The position numbers were made by a program, and so were the translations under genes. This document shows positions 26,632 to 35,052 of a stretch of DNA of 36,311 bases, piece after piece. Every line of letters begins with the position of its first letter. Position 1 is the stretch's first letter. The notes below the pieces were generated by a model that was not told where the DNA came from, ran no database searches, and was given only the letters and a program-made list of their open reading frames with translations. The DNA comes from Verrucomicrobiota bacterium. Its GTDB lineage: Bacteria > Verrucomicrobiota > Verrucomicrobiia > Chthoniobacterales > UBA10450. The stretch is from contig QHPC01000165.1 in assembly GCA_003218915.1 (NCBI GenBank), forward strand, positions 1 through 36,311. Reading direction: 5' to 3'.

Positions 26632-27247
26632 AGTTAAGCACTCCTTTTTTGATCATCACATTATGGCGGATAACAGGATCAGGGTTGCCATTGTGGAGCT
26701 GATCAAAGACACTGTGCAGCATTGCCGGAATCAAATGGTTTTCGGTGTCGCACACTGCCGTGCTTTCTCGGAATGGCCCGACATATGAGGGCACGAATTC
26801 TTTCCAGCCGAGAAATGGCATGTGGTGATAACGCCCGATTTCGAGCCCCCGGTTGAATGCATTTCGATATTCAGACGCGGCGAAGGAGCCCCAAATCGGA
26901 CCTGAAGCGTTGGGGATAAAGTCGATTGCTGCGTAAAGACGATAGATCACATTGATCAAAACCTCAGAGTGCAGCTGGAACGAATCGCCTTTTCGGATCT
27001 GGGAGGTTTTACGGAGCGGACCGCCATAGTTAGTCGTGTAGCGATGATACTGAACTGGAGCGCATATTTCGGCGCGAATCGGACGAACAACAACGAGATG
27101 TTGCCAATTACGGATAGATTCAAAAATGCCTTTGACCGCTGAAAAAGTCGGGGCTGGATAGCTGCGCGGGCAGGAACCAGAATCAAGCCGAGTCCATAAA
27201 GCTATTGGGCCGGCAATTTCAAGTTGGATCTCTTGGATGTTGTCCAT
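26624..27247 (-). CDS. cas5: Cas5 (Cas5d-like; candidate crRNA endoribonuclease)
   Basis: LEIAGPIALWTRLDSGSCPRSYPAPTFSAVKGIFESI; no Cas6 present; start could be 27262. Confidence 0.85.
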   Translation of the reverse strand: MDNIQEIQLEIAGPIALWTRLDSGSCPRSYPAPTFSAVKGIFESIRNWQHLVVVRPIRAEICAPVQYHRYTTNYGGPLRKTSQIRKGDSFQLHSEVLINVIYRLYAAIDFIPNASGPIWGSFAASEYRNAFNRGLEIGRYHHMPFLGWKEFVPSYVGPFRESTAVCDTENHLIPAMLHSVFDQLHNGNPDPVIRHNVMIKKGVLNYV

Positions 27248-27284
27248 GTGTTCCTGCTTCAACAGTACGGCAGAATGTGGCTAC

Positions 27285-27296
27285 CACTTTAGGATA
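27285..27296. promoter_or_regulatory. CACTTTAGGATA motif upstream of cas5, shared with recT upstream region
   Basis: Exact 12-mer also at 34935-34946. Confidence 0.6.
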
Positions 27297-27342
27297 CATT
27301 TTCCTTTTATTTCCGGCTGTCCTATCCGATGTTTCTTTCCTA

Positions 27343-27522
27343 ATGAAGAAATCCATGGAAAGAACCCGGGCATACGGCCGGAACAAAAAGGCCAAGAATA
27401 TGCGCTTCACGCCCGAAACAATCCGAAAACTGATAGTCGCCTCGCAAACTGAGGGCGTTAGCCAAACGGTGTATGTCGAAAAAGCGCTCCGTAATCAATT
27501 CCAACGAGACGATATAAAGTAA
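27343..27522 (+). CDS. Ribbon-helix-helix-like regulator, divergent from cas operon
   Basis: GRNKKAKNMRFTPETIRKLIVASQTEGVSQTVYVEKALRNQF. Confidence 0.6.
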   Translation: MKKSMERTRAYGRNKKAKNMRFTPETIRKLIVASQTEGVSQTVYVEKALRNQFQRDDIK

Positions 27523-27708
27523 ACGACCCATGGCTAAAGCCTGTGGGATTCTTCCCCCTTCTTAAACTCCAAGAGTATTTGCCAGTTGGCTGTGGGACCG
27601 TTAAGTTCTATGTCGCTGACCTGCAAGGTTGTATCAGCGTCCGCCGGAGCGAAATGCAGGATGGGCTGCTGCCGCGGGGTTGCCGGTTTCCTGACACACA
27701 AAAACCGG

Positions 27709-27951
27709 CTACAATCCTTTGCCTGTCGGATTGGTGTCGTAGTCGATAATGTCAGCTACACTTTTTCGGGCATCGGCGAGCATTGTTTCCAAGCACCAAA
27801 TCAAGTCTTCCGGCGTCTCTCCATAAGGCGCTTTACCGTTCTCGGTCCACCCCTGTGGATTGCCGTCATCGTCATAGTAAACTTCGTGGATTTCGTAACC
27901 TACCTCGGCCCCGTAATTATGGCGTAATATTCGATAGTTCCAGGTTGACAT
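27709..27951 (-). CDS. Small conserved-type hypothetical protein
   Basis: MSTWNYRILRHNYGAEVGYEIHEVYYDDDGNPQGWTENGKAPYGETPEDLIWCLETML. Confidence 0.65.
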   Translation of the reverse strand: MSTWNYRILRHNYGAEVGYEIHEVYYDDDGNPQGWTENGKAPYGETPEDLIWCLETMLADARKSVADIIDYDTNPTGKGL

Positions 27952-27952
27952 G

Positions 27953-28369
27953 TTATAAAGGAAGCTCCTTAAACGGATTAAATACCTTAATACCATGGCG
28001 CCGAAAATCGCGCTCATTACCTGTGACGATCGTCAGGTTATGACGCAACGCCGTCGCGGCAATGTAGCTATCTTCGATCGGCATCGGCTTACCGGCCTTG
28101 ACCATCTGGTATCGAAGATCGGCCCATGTGAAAGCGATTGAAACACTGAAGCCGTAAATGCGTCCCTCAAGAGTCCTGACCAGACGAGACAGCCATTCTT
28201 GCAATGCTGCCCTTTGCCTGCCTTGTTTTGTTCGCACCCAATACCCAAGCTGCGCTATAACAACCGAGCTTGTATAGCAGCGGGTATATTCCGCCTTGAT
28301 CCAGGCAACAATAACGGGATTTTTTCTCGCCCCCTGGCTAAGAACATCTGTATCAACGAGCCAGCTCAC
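27953..28369 (-). CDS. vapC: PIN-domain toxin, VapC-like
   Basis: MSWLVDTDVLSQGAR...PIEDSYIAATALRHNLTIVTGNERDFRRHGIKVFNPF. Confidence 0.9.
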   Translation of the reverse strand: MSWLVDTDVLSQGARKNPVIVAWIKAEYTRCYTSSVVIAQLGYWVRTKQGRQRAALQEWLSRLVRTLEGRIYGFSVSIAFTWADLRYQMVKAGKPMPIEDSYIAATALRHNLTIVTGNERDFRRHGIKVFNPFKELPL

Positions 28370-28608
28370 AGATTTAGATTTTTGGGAAGCTCGCGACTTC
28401 TTGGAGGTAGATCATCCATTGGCACAGGGCAGCGCATCAGGACATCAAGCCAGCTCTCATCTTGATTTATCTTGCGAAAAACAATCTCACTTTCTTCGCA
28501 ATCGAAACTGGCCTCAAAGGTGTCGCCAGGCTTAAAGTCACTGGCAGCCACTGGCACCGTCAACCTACGTTTTGCGTCCATAACGACCAACATGTGGGAC
28601 TCTCCCAC
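28366..28608 (-). CDS. vapB: VapB/AbrB-like antitoxin
   Basis: Overlaps VapC start; MLVVMDAKRRLTVPVAASDFKPGDTFEASFD. Confidence 0.7.
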   Translation of the reverse strand: MGESHMLVVMDAKRRLTVPVAASDFKPGDTFEASFDCEESEIVFRKINQDESWLDVLMRCPVPMDDLPPRSRELPKNLNL

Positions 28609-28702
28609 ATAAAGAAGCTCTTGTCAATGCCCAGCGTGCCGAAACTCCCAAGGCGGCACTGGGTCAGGATCGCTCCAGAGCCCGCGCCGGCAGTCCCGAG
28701 CT

Positions 28703-28942
28703 TCAGCTAGAGCGCTTCGCCTTTGGCATGTATCCAGGAAGCTCGCCGCTATCGATCCGTGCAATAACTGCCAGCACGTCTTCACGTCGGTAGACGACAT
28801 AACCCGGACTCCTTGCTCGCGCTTTCAGCCATCTATGCTCCTCACAGCGTCTCAACATTCCCTCACCGCCAATTAATTTGATCGCTTCGGTGCGACGGCA
28901 AAGAGGTGATACAACACTACTGGAAAATTTGTTTTTATTCAC
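28703..28942 (-). CDS. Small HTH DNA-binding protein
   Basis: RTEAIKLIGGEGMLRRCEEHRWLKARARSPGYVVYRREDVLAVIARI. Confidence 0.5.
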   Translation of the reverse strand: MNKNKFSSSVVSPLCRRTEAIKLIGGEGMLRRCEEHRWLKARARSPGYVVYRREDVLAVIARIDSGELPGYMPKAKRSS

Positions 28943-29008
28943 AACTCTTCCTATCGACCAATACGCGTTATACTTTAATTACGGCGCATACTTCTTTTTC
29001 GCAGGCAA

Positions 29009-29446
29009 TCAGCGTTGGCCCTCTACGCGCTCGACGATACTGTTGATCAGGATTTGCTCTAGTGAGAGTCCTTGCTCCTGGCTTTGCTGCTCAACAAAGG
29101 CCATTTCGTCCTCAGACAATGTGAGAATCGATTGGCTGACCTCATGCTCGATTAGGGCTCCAAGAAGCATGCTGACAACCAATGCGTCTTCTGTGTCTAA
29201 AGGCCACGGGCCCCAACCTGGCCGGCGCGCTTCCAAGTGATCCCAGATAGCAACTGCCAGATCGCTCAAGCGGTCGGCGCGTACCGGATCTTTTTTCAGT
29301 CGCTCGATGACATTAGTGCTCAGGTTGATCGGCAGAGCCGAATCAGAATCGGTTTTAGCTCTGAGCCGCTCCCGGATCACCGGAGGTAGGAGTAGCGACT
29401 TGAGTTGCGGAATCATAACATCACGGGTCCGCCCAAATCGGAGCAC
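29009..29446 (-). CDS. Hypothetical protein
   Basis: ORF in co-directional minus-strand cluster. Confidence 0.45.
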   Translation of the reverse strand: MLRFGRTRDVMIPQLKSLLLPPVIRERLRAKTDSDSALPINLSTNVIERLKKDPVRADRLSDLAVAIWDHLEARRPGWGPWPLDTEDALVVSMLLGALIEHEVSQSILTLSEDEMAFVEQQSQEQGLSLEQILINSIVERVEGQR

Positions 29447-30089
29447 TTGTGCCTGGTACGGTCACCCAAACCCAAGGCGTGCGTCCAACGATCCAGGTAT
29501 CACCAATTACATTCCCGCTCCGAGGAAGTTGTCCTACTTCAGCCAGGTAACCTTTGAGCACGCCGCGCACTTCGAAGCTCTCATCGTAGGGCATACGCAT
29601 GATGCGCGCTTGCCCCGGCTGCCAAGCAAGCGCTCGCTGCACCAGCTGCGCCCGCGGTGCAGGATCTACGAGAATCTTGACCGTGCGCCCAGTCGAATCC
29701 ATTACTTCCCAGACGCCGTTGCCCATCCACTTTTTGTAGAGCACCAGCCTGGCGCGAGGGGCTGATATAACTGGCGGTGGCGGGCTTAGAGGCTGCTCGC
29801 GCTGGGCCGGCGTGGGCTGCACAATCGGCACCGGGGTAGGCTGAGCGATTGGAGCGCTCTGCGGCTGACGACTGGTAAATGCGGCAACTAACAGGAGCAT
29901 CACGACCAAGACCGAGCAGCCCAATTGCAGGATGCCGGAATAATCCGGCGGCTGGTAAACAGGCGAGCGTTTAAGGATCACTGGCCGTTTCGGGCGCAGC
30001 AACTCGGCCCGCACGCCGTACGGCAGCTCGCAGTCGAATGAGTTAGGGTCGAACCTCCGTGCCGTTAGATCCTGGTTGTTTTTGGACAT
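29421..30089 (-). CDS. Membrane-anchored proline-rich protein
   Basis: TM LGCSVLVVMLLLVAAF then PTPVPIVQPTPAQREQPLSPPPPV. Confidence 0.6.
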   Translation of the reverse strand: MSKNNQDLTARRFDPNSFDCELPYGVRAELLRPKRPVILKRSPVYQPPDYSGILQLGCSVLVVMLLLVAAFTSRQPQSAPIAQPTPVPIVQPTPAQREQPLSPPPPVISAPRARLVLYKKWMGNGVWEVMDSTGRTVKILVDPAPRAQLVQRALAWQPGQARIMRMPYDESFEVRGVLKGYLAEVGQLPRSGNVIGDTWIVGRTPWVWVTVPGTSAPIWADP

Positions 30090-30266
30090 ACGGTGTAGAC
30101 TTTGGCTTTATGCAATCGGATGGTTATCAATTTGGCGGCGCTCCGGAAAACGCCCGCGATTTCGAGCCTAACCGGCAATTCAAAATGATTGTGAGCGGGT
30201 ATGATTTGCATTTTTATCCAGGCCAACAAGTTTTTGGGTATCCTCCATTGCGCTCATTTGGATGCC

Positions 30267-30655
30267 TTAACGCGAGAGTCTGCCCGCCTCTAAAATGGGC
30301 AGCCCTGCCTCGGTTGGTACGTAAATAATCTGGCCCTTGGTTGAATCCAATTTATCGATCCAGAGATAGCGTAGATAAGCCTCATTACTTTGAGACTTTC
30401 CCCAATGATCTGATTGGCTTTTGCGACACCCTGCGCACGCATGACCTCAGCCTCAGCAAGTTTAGAGGCAGCATCGAGCCTGGCTTGCGCTTCAACGACA
30501 GCAGTCCGACGACTGTATTCAGCTTTGGCTAACTCAGCTTCACCGCTTAAACGCTGTTGGTAGACACCATAGTTAGGACCGACCCAGAGCCAAGTTGCGA
30601 TTAAGAGCAGGAAGAATAAACTACCAGCAATAACAAAAGGGATAGGATTGCTCAT
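30267..30655 (-). pseudogene. Phage-type SPFH/band-7-like small membrane protein with apparent frameshift
   Basis: Frame 0: MSNPIPFVIAGSLFFLLLIATWLWVGPNYGVYQQRLSGEAELAKAEYSRRTAVVEAQA...IIGESLK; continuation in another frame: NEAYLRYLWIDKLDSTKGQIIYVPTEAGLPILEAGRLSR*. Confidence 0.7.
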
Positions 30656-30879
30656 TATGACATTGTGAATATGTGTTTGAATAGAACCAGCACCCAGTAG
30701 AACAGCATGGCTATCGCAAACATCAACGGCATCAGTGCGAGCCCGGTCAAAAGTCCGCTCAACGCCGGTAGCCCATCAAAATCGAAGATAAAAAAGCTAA
30801 TGATGTATTGGATCCAATATTCTAAGCGCCGAATGAAAGAGGCGTTTTTTGGCAACGGATCAGGTCTAAATTTTCTCAT
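30655..30879 (-). CDS. Small membrane protein
   Basis: LSGLLTGLALMPLMFAIAMLFYWVLVLFKHIF. Confidence 0.5.
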   Translation of the reverse strand: MRKFRPDPLPKNASFIRRLEYWIQYIISFFIFDFDGLPALSGLLTGLALMPLMFAIAMLFYWVLVLFKHIFTMS

Positions 30880-31151
30880 TCAACAACTCTCCCAATCTTA
30901 AACAGCCTATATAAATAAAATCCCTCAAGCTGATGGCTTTGTTCGATCGCCTCGCGCATCAACCGGCTACTGTTATCTTCGGGCTCCAGCGCGTACATCT
31001 GATTACCAATTGTGACGAGGAGGGTCTGGGTATTGCCGCGGGCGCGCTCAGTATCCAAAACAGCCTTGTAGCGCTTGCGTAACTCGATCACTTTCGCGTC
31101 GATCTCTTTCTGTAAGGCCAGGCATTCGGTTAGTTCTTTTACTGTGTCCAT
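30876..31151 (-). CDS. Hypothetical protein
   Basis: MDTVKELTECLALQKEIDAKVIELRKRYKAVLDTERARGNTQ. Confidence 0.5.
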   Translation of the reverse strand: MDTVKELTECLALQKEIDAKVIELRKRYKAVLDTERARGNTQTLLVTIGNQMYALEPEDNSSRLMREAIEQSHQLEGFYLYRLFKIGRVVE

Positions 31152-31159
31152 ATTGTTAT

Positions 31160-31393
31160 TTAGTGCCCGCATCGTGCAGCTTGGGCGCCAGCCAGCACTC
31201 CTTCGGAAAATCCGTCTCTGTAGCAATCGTGACCCAATGGCGGGAACGGTGCGAAAGGCGGGAACGGCGTAAAATAATCGCCCGACTCAATGCGCCAACC
31301 TTCTTTCCAGCCGCATTGCCAACCGTCCTGATAATCGCCCGCGTGTGCGGTTGCGCAGAACAACATTGTTAGAGCTAATAGTCGCACTCTCAT
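31160..31393 (-). CDS. Small secreted protein with signal peptide
   Basis: MRVRLLALTMLFCATAHA signal-like; DGWQCGWKEGW / YRDGFSEGVLAG repeats. Confidence 0.5.
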   Translation of the reverse strand: MRVRLLALTMLFCATAHAGDYQDGWQCGWKEGWRIESGDYFTPFPPFAPFPPLGHDCYRDGFSEGVLAGAQAARCGH

Positions 31394-31695
31394 CTTAATG
31401 GGCCTATCTGCCGGACATCTTGCTCGCCCCAGGTATTGATGATCACCCGCTCAACTATCGCAGGCCCATTAGGCGGCACGATAATCCGATTGATCTCAGT
31501 CCCGCTTTTCAGGTCGATTATAGTCACTCCGCCCGCGCTAACCTGTTCGATTGTCGGCTTGATTTCAGCGTGGGTCTGAATCGGTCCAGGTACGAGGCTA
31601 AAGAAAAGCCAAAAACCGCCAAAGAGCGCTACAAACATGATTGGGATTGATAAAAACAATGCCCACGGTTTTTCCCAAAAGCTTATCGGCATCAA
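31390..31695 (-). CDS. Small membrane-anchored protein
   Basis: One N-terminal TM segment; overlaps neighbours by 4 nt. Confidence 0.5.
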   Translation of the reverse strand: MMPISFWEKPWALFLSIPIMFVALFGGFWLFFSLVPGPIQTHAEIKPTIEQVSAGGVTIIDLKSGTEINRIIVPPNGPAIVERVIINTWGEQDVRQIGPLR

Positions 31696-32096
31696 TCCTC
31701 TTCCTCCTCGTCTTCCCAGTTCCGCTTTGGCTTTCTGTAAACTGGTGCACCGACCGCATATTCGCCCAAAGTAACCCCGTCATATTGACTCCAAGCCCAG
31801 ACGTCGCGCACATACTGATCGAACTCAGTGGCATCCAGAATGATCGTGTCGTCCACGCTCATTTCGAGCATCATGATTGTTCGATCGTAATCGCTGGTAT
31901 GATCCCGGGGCTCAACCAAATCGATTGAGCGCCTGATTTTACGACCGATTTTCGCGTCACCCAGCATCCGGTCAAGCTCTTCAATAATGAACCTGCGATA
32001 ATTGGTTTGAGCTTTGAGAAACAGCTCTCGGTGAGCTTCACGGTTAGCTCGGACTTTTGTTAGCAGGTCTTCGCGTTTAACTTTTACGGCGTTCAT
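31692..32096 (-). CDS. Conserved phage-type hypothetical protein
   Basis: REDLLTKVRANREAHRELFLKAQTNYRR...PRDHTSDYDRTIMMLEMSVDDTIILDATEFDQYVRDVWAWSQ. Confidence 0.65.
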   Translation of the reverse strand: MNAVKVKREDLLTKVRANREAHRELFLKAQTNYRRFIIEELDRMLGDAKIGRKIRRSIDLVEPRDHTSDYDRTIMMLEMSVDDTIILDATEFDQYVRDVWAWSQYDGVTLGEYAVGAPVYRKPKRNWEDEEEED

Positions 32097-33202
32097 TAAA
32101 TTGAATGTTGGTTAGTTGTTTGCCGCAAACTCGGTGCGACCCGTTTCTCGGCGATGCAGTCACCCATATAACGACTGAATCGGACTCTGGCTTGAGCGGT
32201 CGGCACATTGTTTTTGCTGGCCCAGGCGCGCTCCAGTTCCGAAACTGAAACCGAAGTGCACTCCAGAAATTCAGAGACCGAGAACTGCTCGATCAGCCGT
32301 TCGAAAGCTTGCTCTGGATGCGGTATCCAGCGCCGGCTAGAAGACTGCAGGCGCCAGCCAGGCACGCATGACGAGTCAGTCTCAAGCTGAGCTTTGTAAT
32401 GGGCTTTAATTTGGTCGCATACGGCCTCGACGCGTGCGACCATCTCAAGCAACCGAGCCGCATCCGTGCCGCTTGGTAACTCCTGCACTGGAATAGCGAG
32501 TTGATTTCTTTCCTTCGATCGCGCCGGACAGATCATACTGCCGGGACAAAAAGTGCACCAAGAGCCGATCATCGGTTCACCGGGATCACTCAATGAGGCA
32601 AGCACTGTCAGGATCAATCGATGAAATTGGTCCAATTCCTCGCAACCATAGATCGCCGGCTGATACTTGAAGAAAGGCGATTGGATCGCAACAGTGATCT
32701 CTTCAAGCCCTGGGTCAGCCTGAGCCAAAAGCACGGCATAAGCCCGCAATTGCCAATTCTCAGATGGCGCGCTTACCTGGCGCCGACCAAGCTTGCGATC
32801 AATTATCAGAGCACGGTTGCCTTGGCTGAAAACCAGATCAGGCTGGCCGGTAAAGATCGGGAACAGATGTCCTTCGCGCCGCAGATAGAACCGTTCCTCG
32901 CGTCGCTCCTGGACAGTAGAATCGCGCTTCCACTCTGAGAGCAGATCAAGTTCTTGTCGTCTCAAGTCCTCGGCAAGCTCGCGTTCTTCCGGACCGAGCT
33001 CTTCCAGGTTGCCGGTATGCAACGTCTCGTGGATGCGCGTGCCTTGCTGAGCAGCCTCACTATCCTCATGCGTCGCCTGGCCTAACTGACGCGCTTTCAT
33101 GCTCATCGCGTGACTGGCCCGGCAATGAACAAGACGCTCCAAATGCGAGCCGGATGGAAGACCTAGACGCTCGGGGTCGGATGAGAGAAGGGAGAGGTGC
33201 AT
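32096..33202 (-). CDS. PD-(D/E)XK nuclease, DUF2800-like, with probable Fe-S cysteines
   Basis: GTRIHETLH, TGQPDLVF...ALIIDRKLGRRQV, QLRAYAVLL, HC...WCTFCPGSMICPAR; ATG overlaps upstream stop (TAATG). Confidence 0.8.
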   Translation of the reverse strand: MHLSLLSSDPERLGLPSGSHLERLVHCRASHAMSMKARQLGQATHEDSEAAQQGTRIHETLHTGNLEELGPEERELAEDLRRQELDLLSEWKRDSTVQERREERFYLRREGHLFPIFTGQPDLVFSQGNRALIIDRKLGRRQVSAPSENWQLRAYAVLLAQADPGLEEITVAIQSPFFKYQPAIYGCEELDQFHRLILTVLASLSDPGEPMIGSWCTFCPGSMICPARSKERNQLAIPVQELPSGTDAARLLEMVARVEAVCDQIKAHYKAQLETDSSCVPGWRLQSSSRRWIPHPEQAFERLIEQFSVSEFLECTSVSVSELERAWASKNNVPTAQARVRFSRYMGDCIAEKRVAPSLRQTTNQHSI

Positions 33203-33504
33203 TACGGCAGATGGAGAAAGCGTCGAAGCTCCGTGGAGAATAGTTGCAGCAGCCATGTGACTATCCCGATTGCGAGCACCGGCCAGATCAAGTGCCATAG
33301 CCCTCTGATCCGTCCTTCTAGCTCATCTTTGACAGCTGTGATCTTATCGCTGAGGCGCATTTCCAGGGCGTTCAGTTCGCTTTTGAGTTCCGTGCTGGTA
33401 ACCAGCTGTTCCCGCCGCTGCTCGATAACATTGGCGATCGCACGAGCCTGTGATGCCGACAGACCAGACGCTTCCAAATGCTGCAATGCTTCGATCGGAT
33501 TCAC
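33202..33504 (-). CDS. Coiled-coil protein with C-terminal TM (DUF1640-like)
   Basis: LEASGLSASQARAIANVIEQRREQLVTSTELKSELNALEMRLSDKITAVKDELEG...LIWPVLAIGIVTWLLQLF. Confidence 0.6.
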   Translation of the reverse strand: MNPIEALQHLEASGLSASQARAIANVIEQRREQLVTSTELKSELNALEMRLSDKITAVKDELEGRIRGLWHLIWPVLAIGIVTWLLQLFSTELRRFLHLP

Positions 33505-33737
33505 GGCTGTGGTGGTGGTGGTGGTGTTTCGACCACGACGACTGAGGAAACGTCGCGATAATTGAGTAGCGAATAGCCGTGAGTATCAAATACGGCAAAT
33601 TCGCCGAAGCCCCCAGGCGGTTCCCAGTACCATTGCGCTCGATCGATCCGAATTTGGCTACCATCGTGAGTCACGATCCAAAACGGACGAAAGGGTCGCA
33701 TTGCTAACTGCGCATGAATTTTTTCGACGTTCTCCAT
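33501..33737 (-). CDS. Small beta-rich hypothetical protein; related to 35241..35510
   Basis: MRPFRPFWIVTHDGSQIRIDRAQWYWE...FAVFDTHGYSLLNYRDVSSVVVVE. Confidence 0.55.
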   Translation of the reverse strand: MENVEKIHAQLAMRPFRPFWIVTHDGSQIRIDRAQWYWEPPGGFGEFAVFDTHGYSLLNYRDVSSVVVVETPPPPPQP

Positions 33738-33738
33738 T

Positions 33739-33945
33739 TTAATGAAACAGATAGTGGATAACCAATGACACCAGCAGGGTCAGTGATGGCACCACAATGT
33801 TCAGCCACATCGAATTGCGCAATTTGGCAACATTCTCGCTCAAGGAGAGTTGCTCACGCTCGACGCGTTGCATCCGATCGATCAACACAACGCCCAAATC
33901 GTGCAAATCGCGTTTAGTAGCCGGTTGATCTAGTTCTTCGGGCAT
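33739..33945 (-). CDS. Small coiled-coil membrane protein
   Basis: TKRDLHDLGVVLIDRMQRVEREQLSLSENVAKLRNSMWLNIVVPSLTLLVSLVIHYLF. Confidence 0.5.
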   Translation of the reverse strand: MPEELDQPATKRDLHDLGVVLIDRMQRVEREQLSLSENVAKLRNSMWLNIVVPSLTLLVSLVIHYLFH

Positions 33946-33948
33946 TGA

Positions 33949-34869
33949 TTAAACCTCCGCTCTGCGTTCCCGGAGCTCGCCGGCGATCTCAGTGACTGTG
34001 TCCCAGCCTGAAAGCGACATGAGTAAGATCCGCTCCGAAACACATGCGAGAGACTTGAGACTTTGAGTTTCGGGTATCTTGGAAAGTCGCAAGACATCGA
34101 GAAATTCTTGCTCGCTAATCCGGCTTTCCTCGAGCCGCTGGCGCACCTTTTCAAGCGGACTAGCGCCATTGGTAGACTGTACAGCTTGCCGTGCGCTTTT
34201 ACTGTCCGTGGCGCTCTGGCCGTTCTGCTGGGCAACTGGCACAGGCTTTTCAGGCTCGACCGATTGGACGACCTTGGTGCGACGTCCACGTGGCGCATCG
34301 GTTTCTGTCGGATAATCCATCAATTCCTCGACGGTTTTTGTGCCTTTTAAGATGTCAGCAAACTCGTCTCTCAGGCCAAAGCCCAACGCCCTGTAATACA
34401 CCATGCGGCGCGGATAGTTGCGCCATGTAGGCGAGCGATCGTAAATGCCGGCTGCCTTGGCTTCCTTGACGCTGAAGGAATAGCCTTGCGCCTCTCTGCC
34501 GCGTCGCTGGAGCGTGACCGTGCACTCAAGCGTGTCGCCAATACCAGAGTACTCGACACGTTTTTGCTCGAGCAATCCGCTTGCCTCCACCATCGCAAGG
34601 GCAAGATCGCCCATGATGCCGACACGGTTATTGATGATCGTCATACCTTCGAGAGCCTGAAGAGGTGAGAGCCCCAGTTCTGCAGCTTTCGCCCAAGCGA
34701 TCACCAGCTGCTGCTCGTTCTTGAAACTGGCCGGCGCCAAATTGGATTGCAAATAGCAGCGCGCGAACCGAAACATCGAATCGACGTCTTTAAGCTCAAC
34801 GCCTTTGGGACCGACCGGGATCAAGGCGCGTCCGTTGTTGTTGGTAGAAGTAGGTTCAGGAGTAGGCAT
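33949..34869 (-). CDS. recT: RecT-like ssDNA annealing protein
   Basis: AWAKAAELGLSPLQALEGMTIINNRVGIMGDLALAMVEASGLLEQ...YSFSVKEAKAAGI...WRNYPRRMVYYRALGFGLRDEFADIL. Confidence 0.8.
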   Translation of the reverse strand: MPTPEPTSTNNNGRALIPVGPKGVELKDVDSMFRFARCYLQSNLAPASFKNEQQLVIAWAKAAELGLSPLQALEGMTIINNRVGIMGDLALAMVEASGLLEQKRVEYSGIGDTLECTVTLQRRGREAQGYSFSVKEAKAAGIYDRSPTWRNYPRRMVYYRALGFGLRDEFADILKGTKTVEELMDYPTETDAPRGRRTKVVQSVEPEKPVPVAQQNGQSATDSKSARQAVQSTNGASPLEKVRQRLEESRISEQEFLDVLRLSKIPETQSLKSLACVSERILLMSLSGWDTVTEIAGELRERRAEV

Positions 34870-34871
34870 GT

Positions 34872-34904
34872 GTTTTAATCCGCGCAGCGATTAGTCACTG
34901 CGGC
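34872..34904 (-). repeat. Solitary CRISPR-repeat-like hairpin directly upstream of recT ATG
   Basis: Minus strand GCCGCAGTGACTAATCGCTGCGCGGATTAAAAC; compare array GTTGCAGTGACCACGAGTCATTGCGTTGATTGAAAC; pairable stem kept. Confidence 0.75.
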
Positions 34905-34935
34905 ATAAGAGATACATACGGACGCACGTTCCCTC

Positions 34936-34964
34936 ACTTTAGGATATTGTATGGAATATGTCAA
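34936..34964 (-). promoter_or_regulatory. Predicted sigma70-type promoter for the recT operon
   Basis: Minus strand TTGACA (34959-34964), 17 nt, TAAAGT (34936-34941); places the solitary repeat in the 5' UTR. Confidence 0.55.
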
Positions 34965-35052
34965 TATCATTTCCGCATTACTCCGTAGTATCCCAAGCGA
35001 TTTATGTGGAAACTTTGTTGCCTTTTTCCGCCACCTTGCAGTATGTTTCTGC

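Noticed and set aside
28133-28145. GCGATTGAAACAC resembling the repeat handle
   Set aside because: Inside vapC coding sequence; no upstream hairpin or further repeat similarity, so likely chance.
33507-33529. GGT microsatellite
   Set aside because: Encodes the poly-proline tail of 33501..33737; no sign of phase variation beyond the repeat itself.
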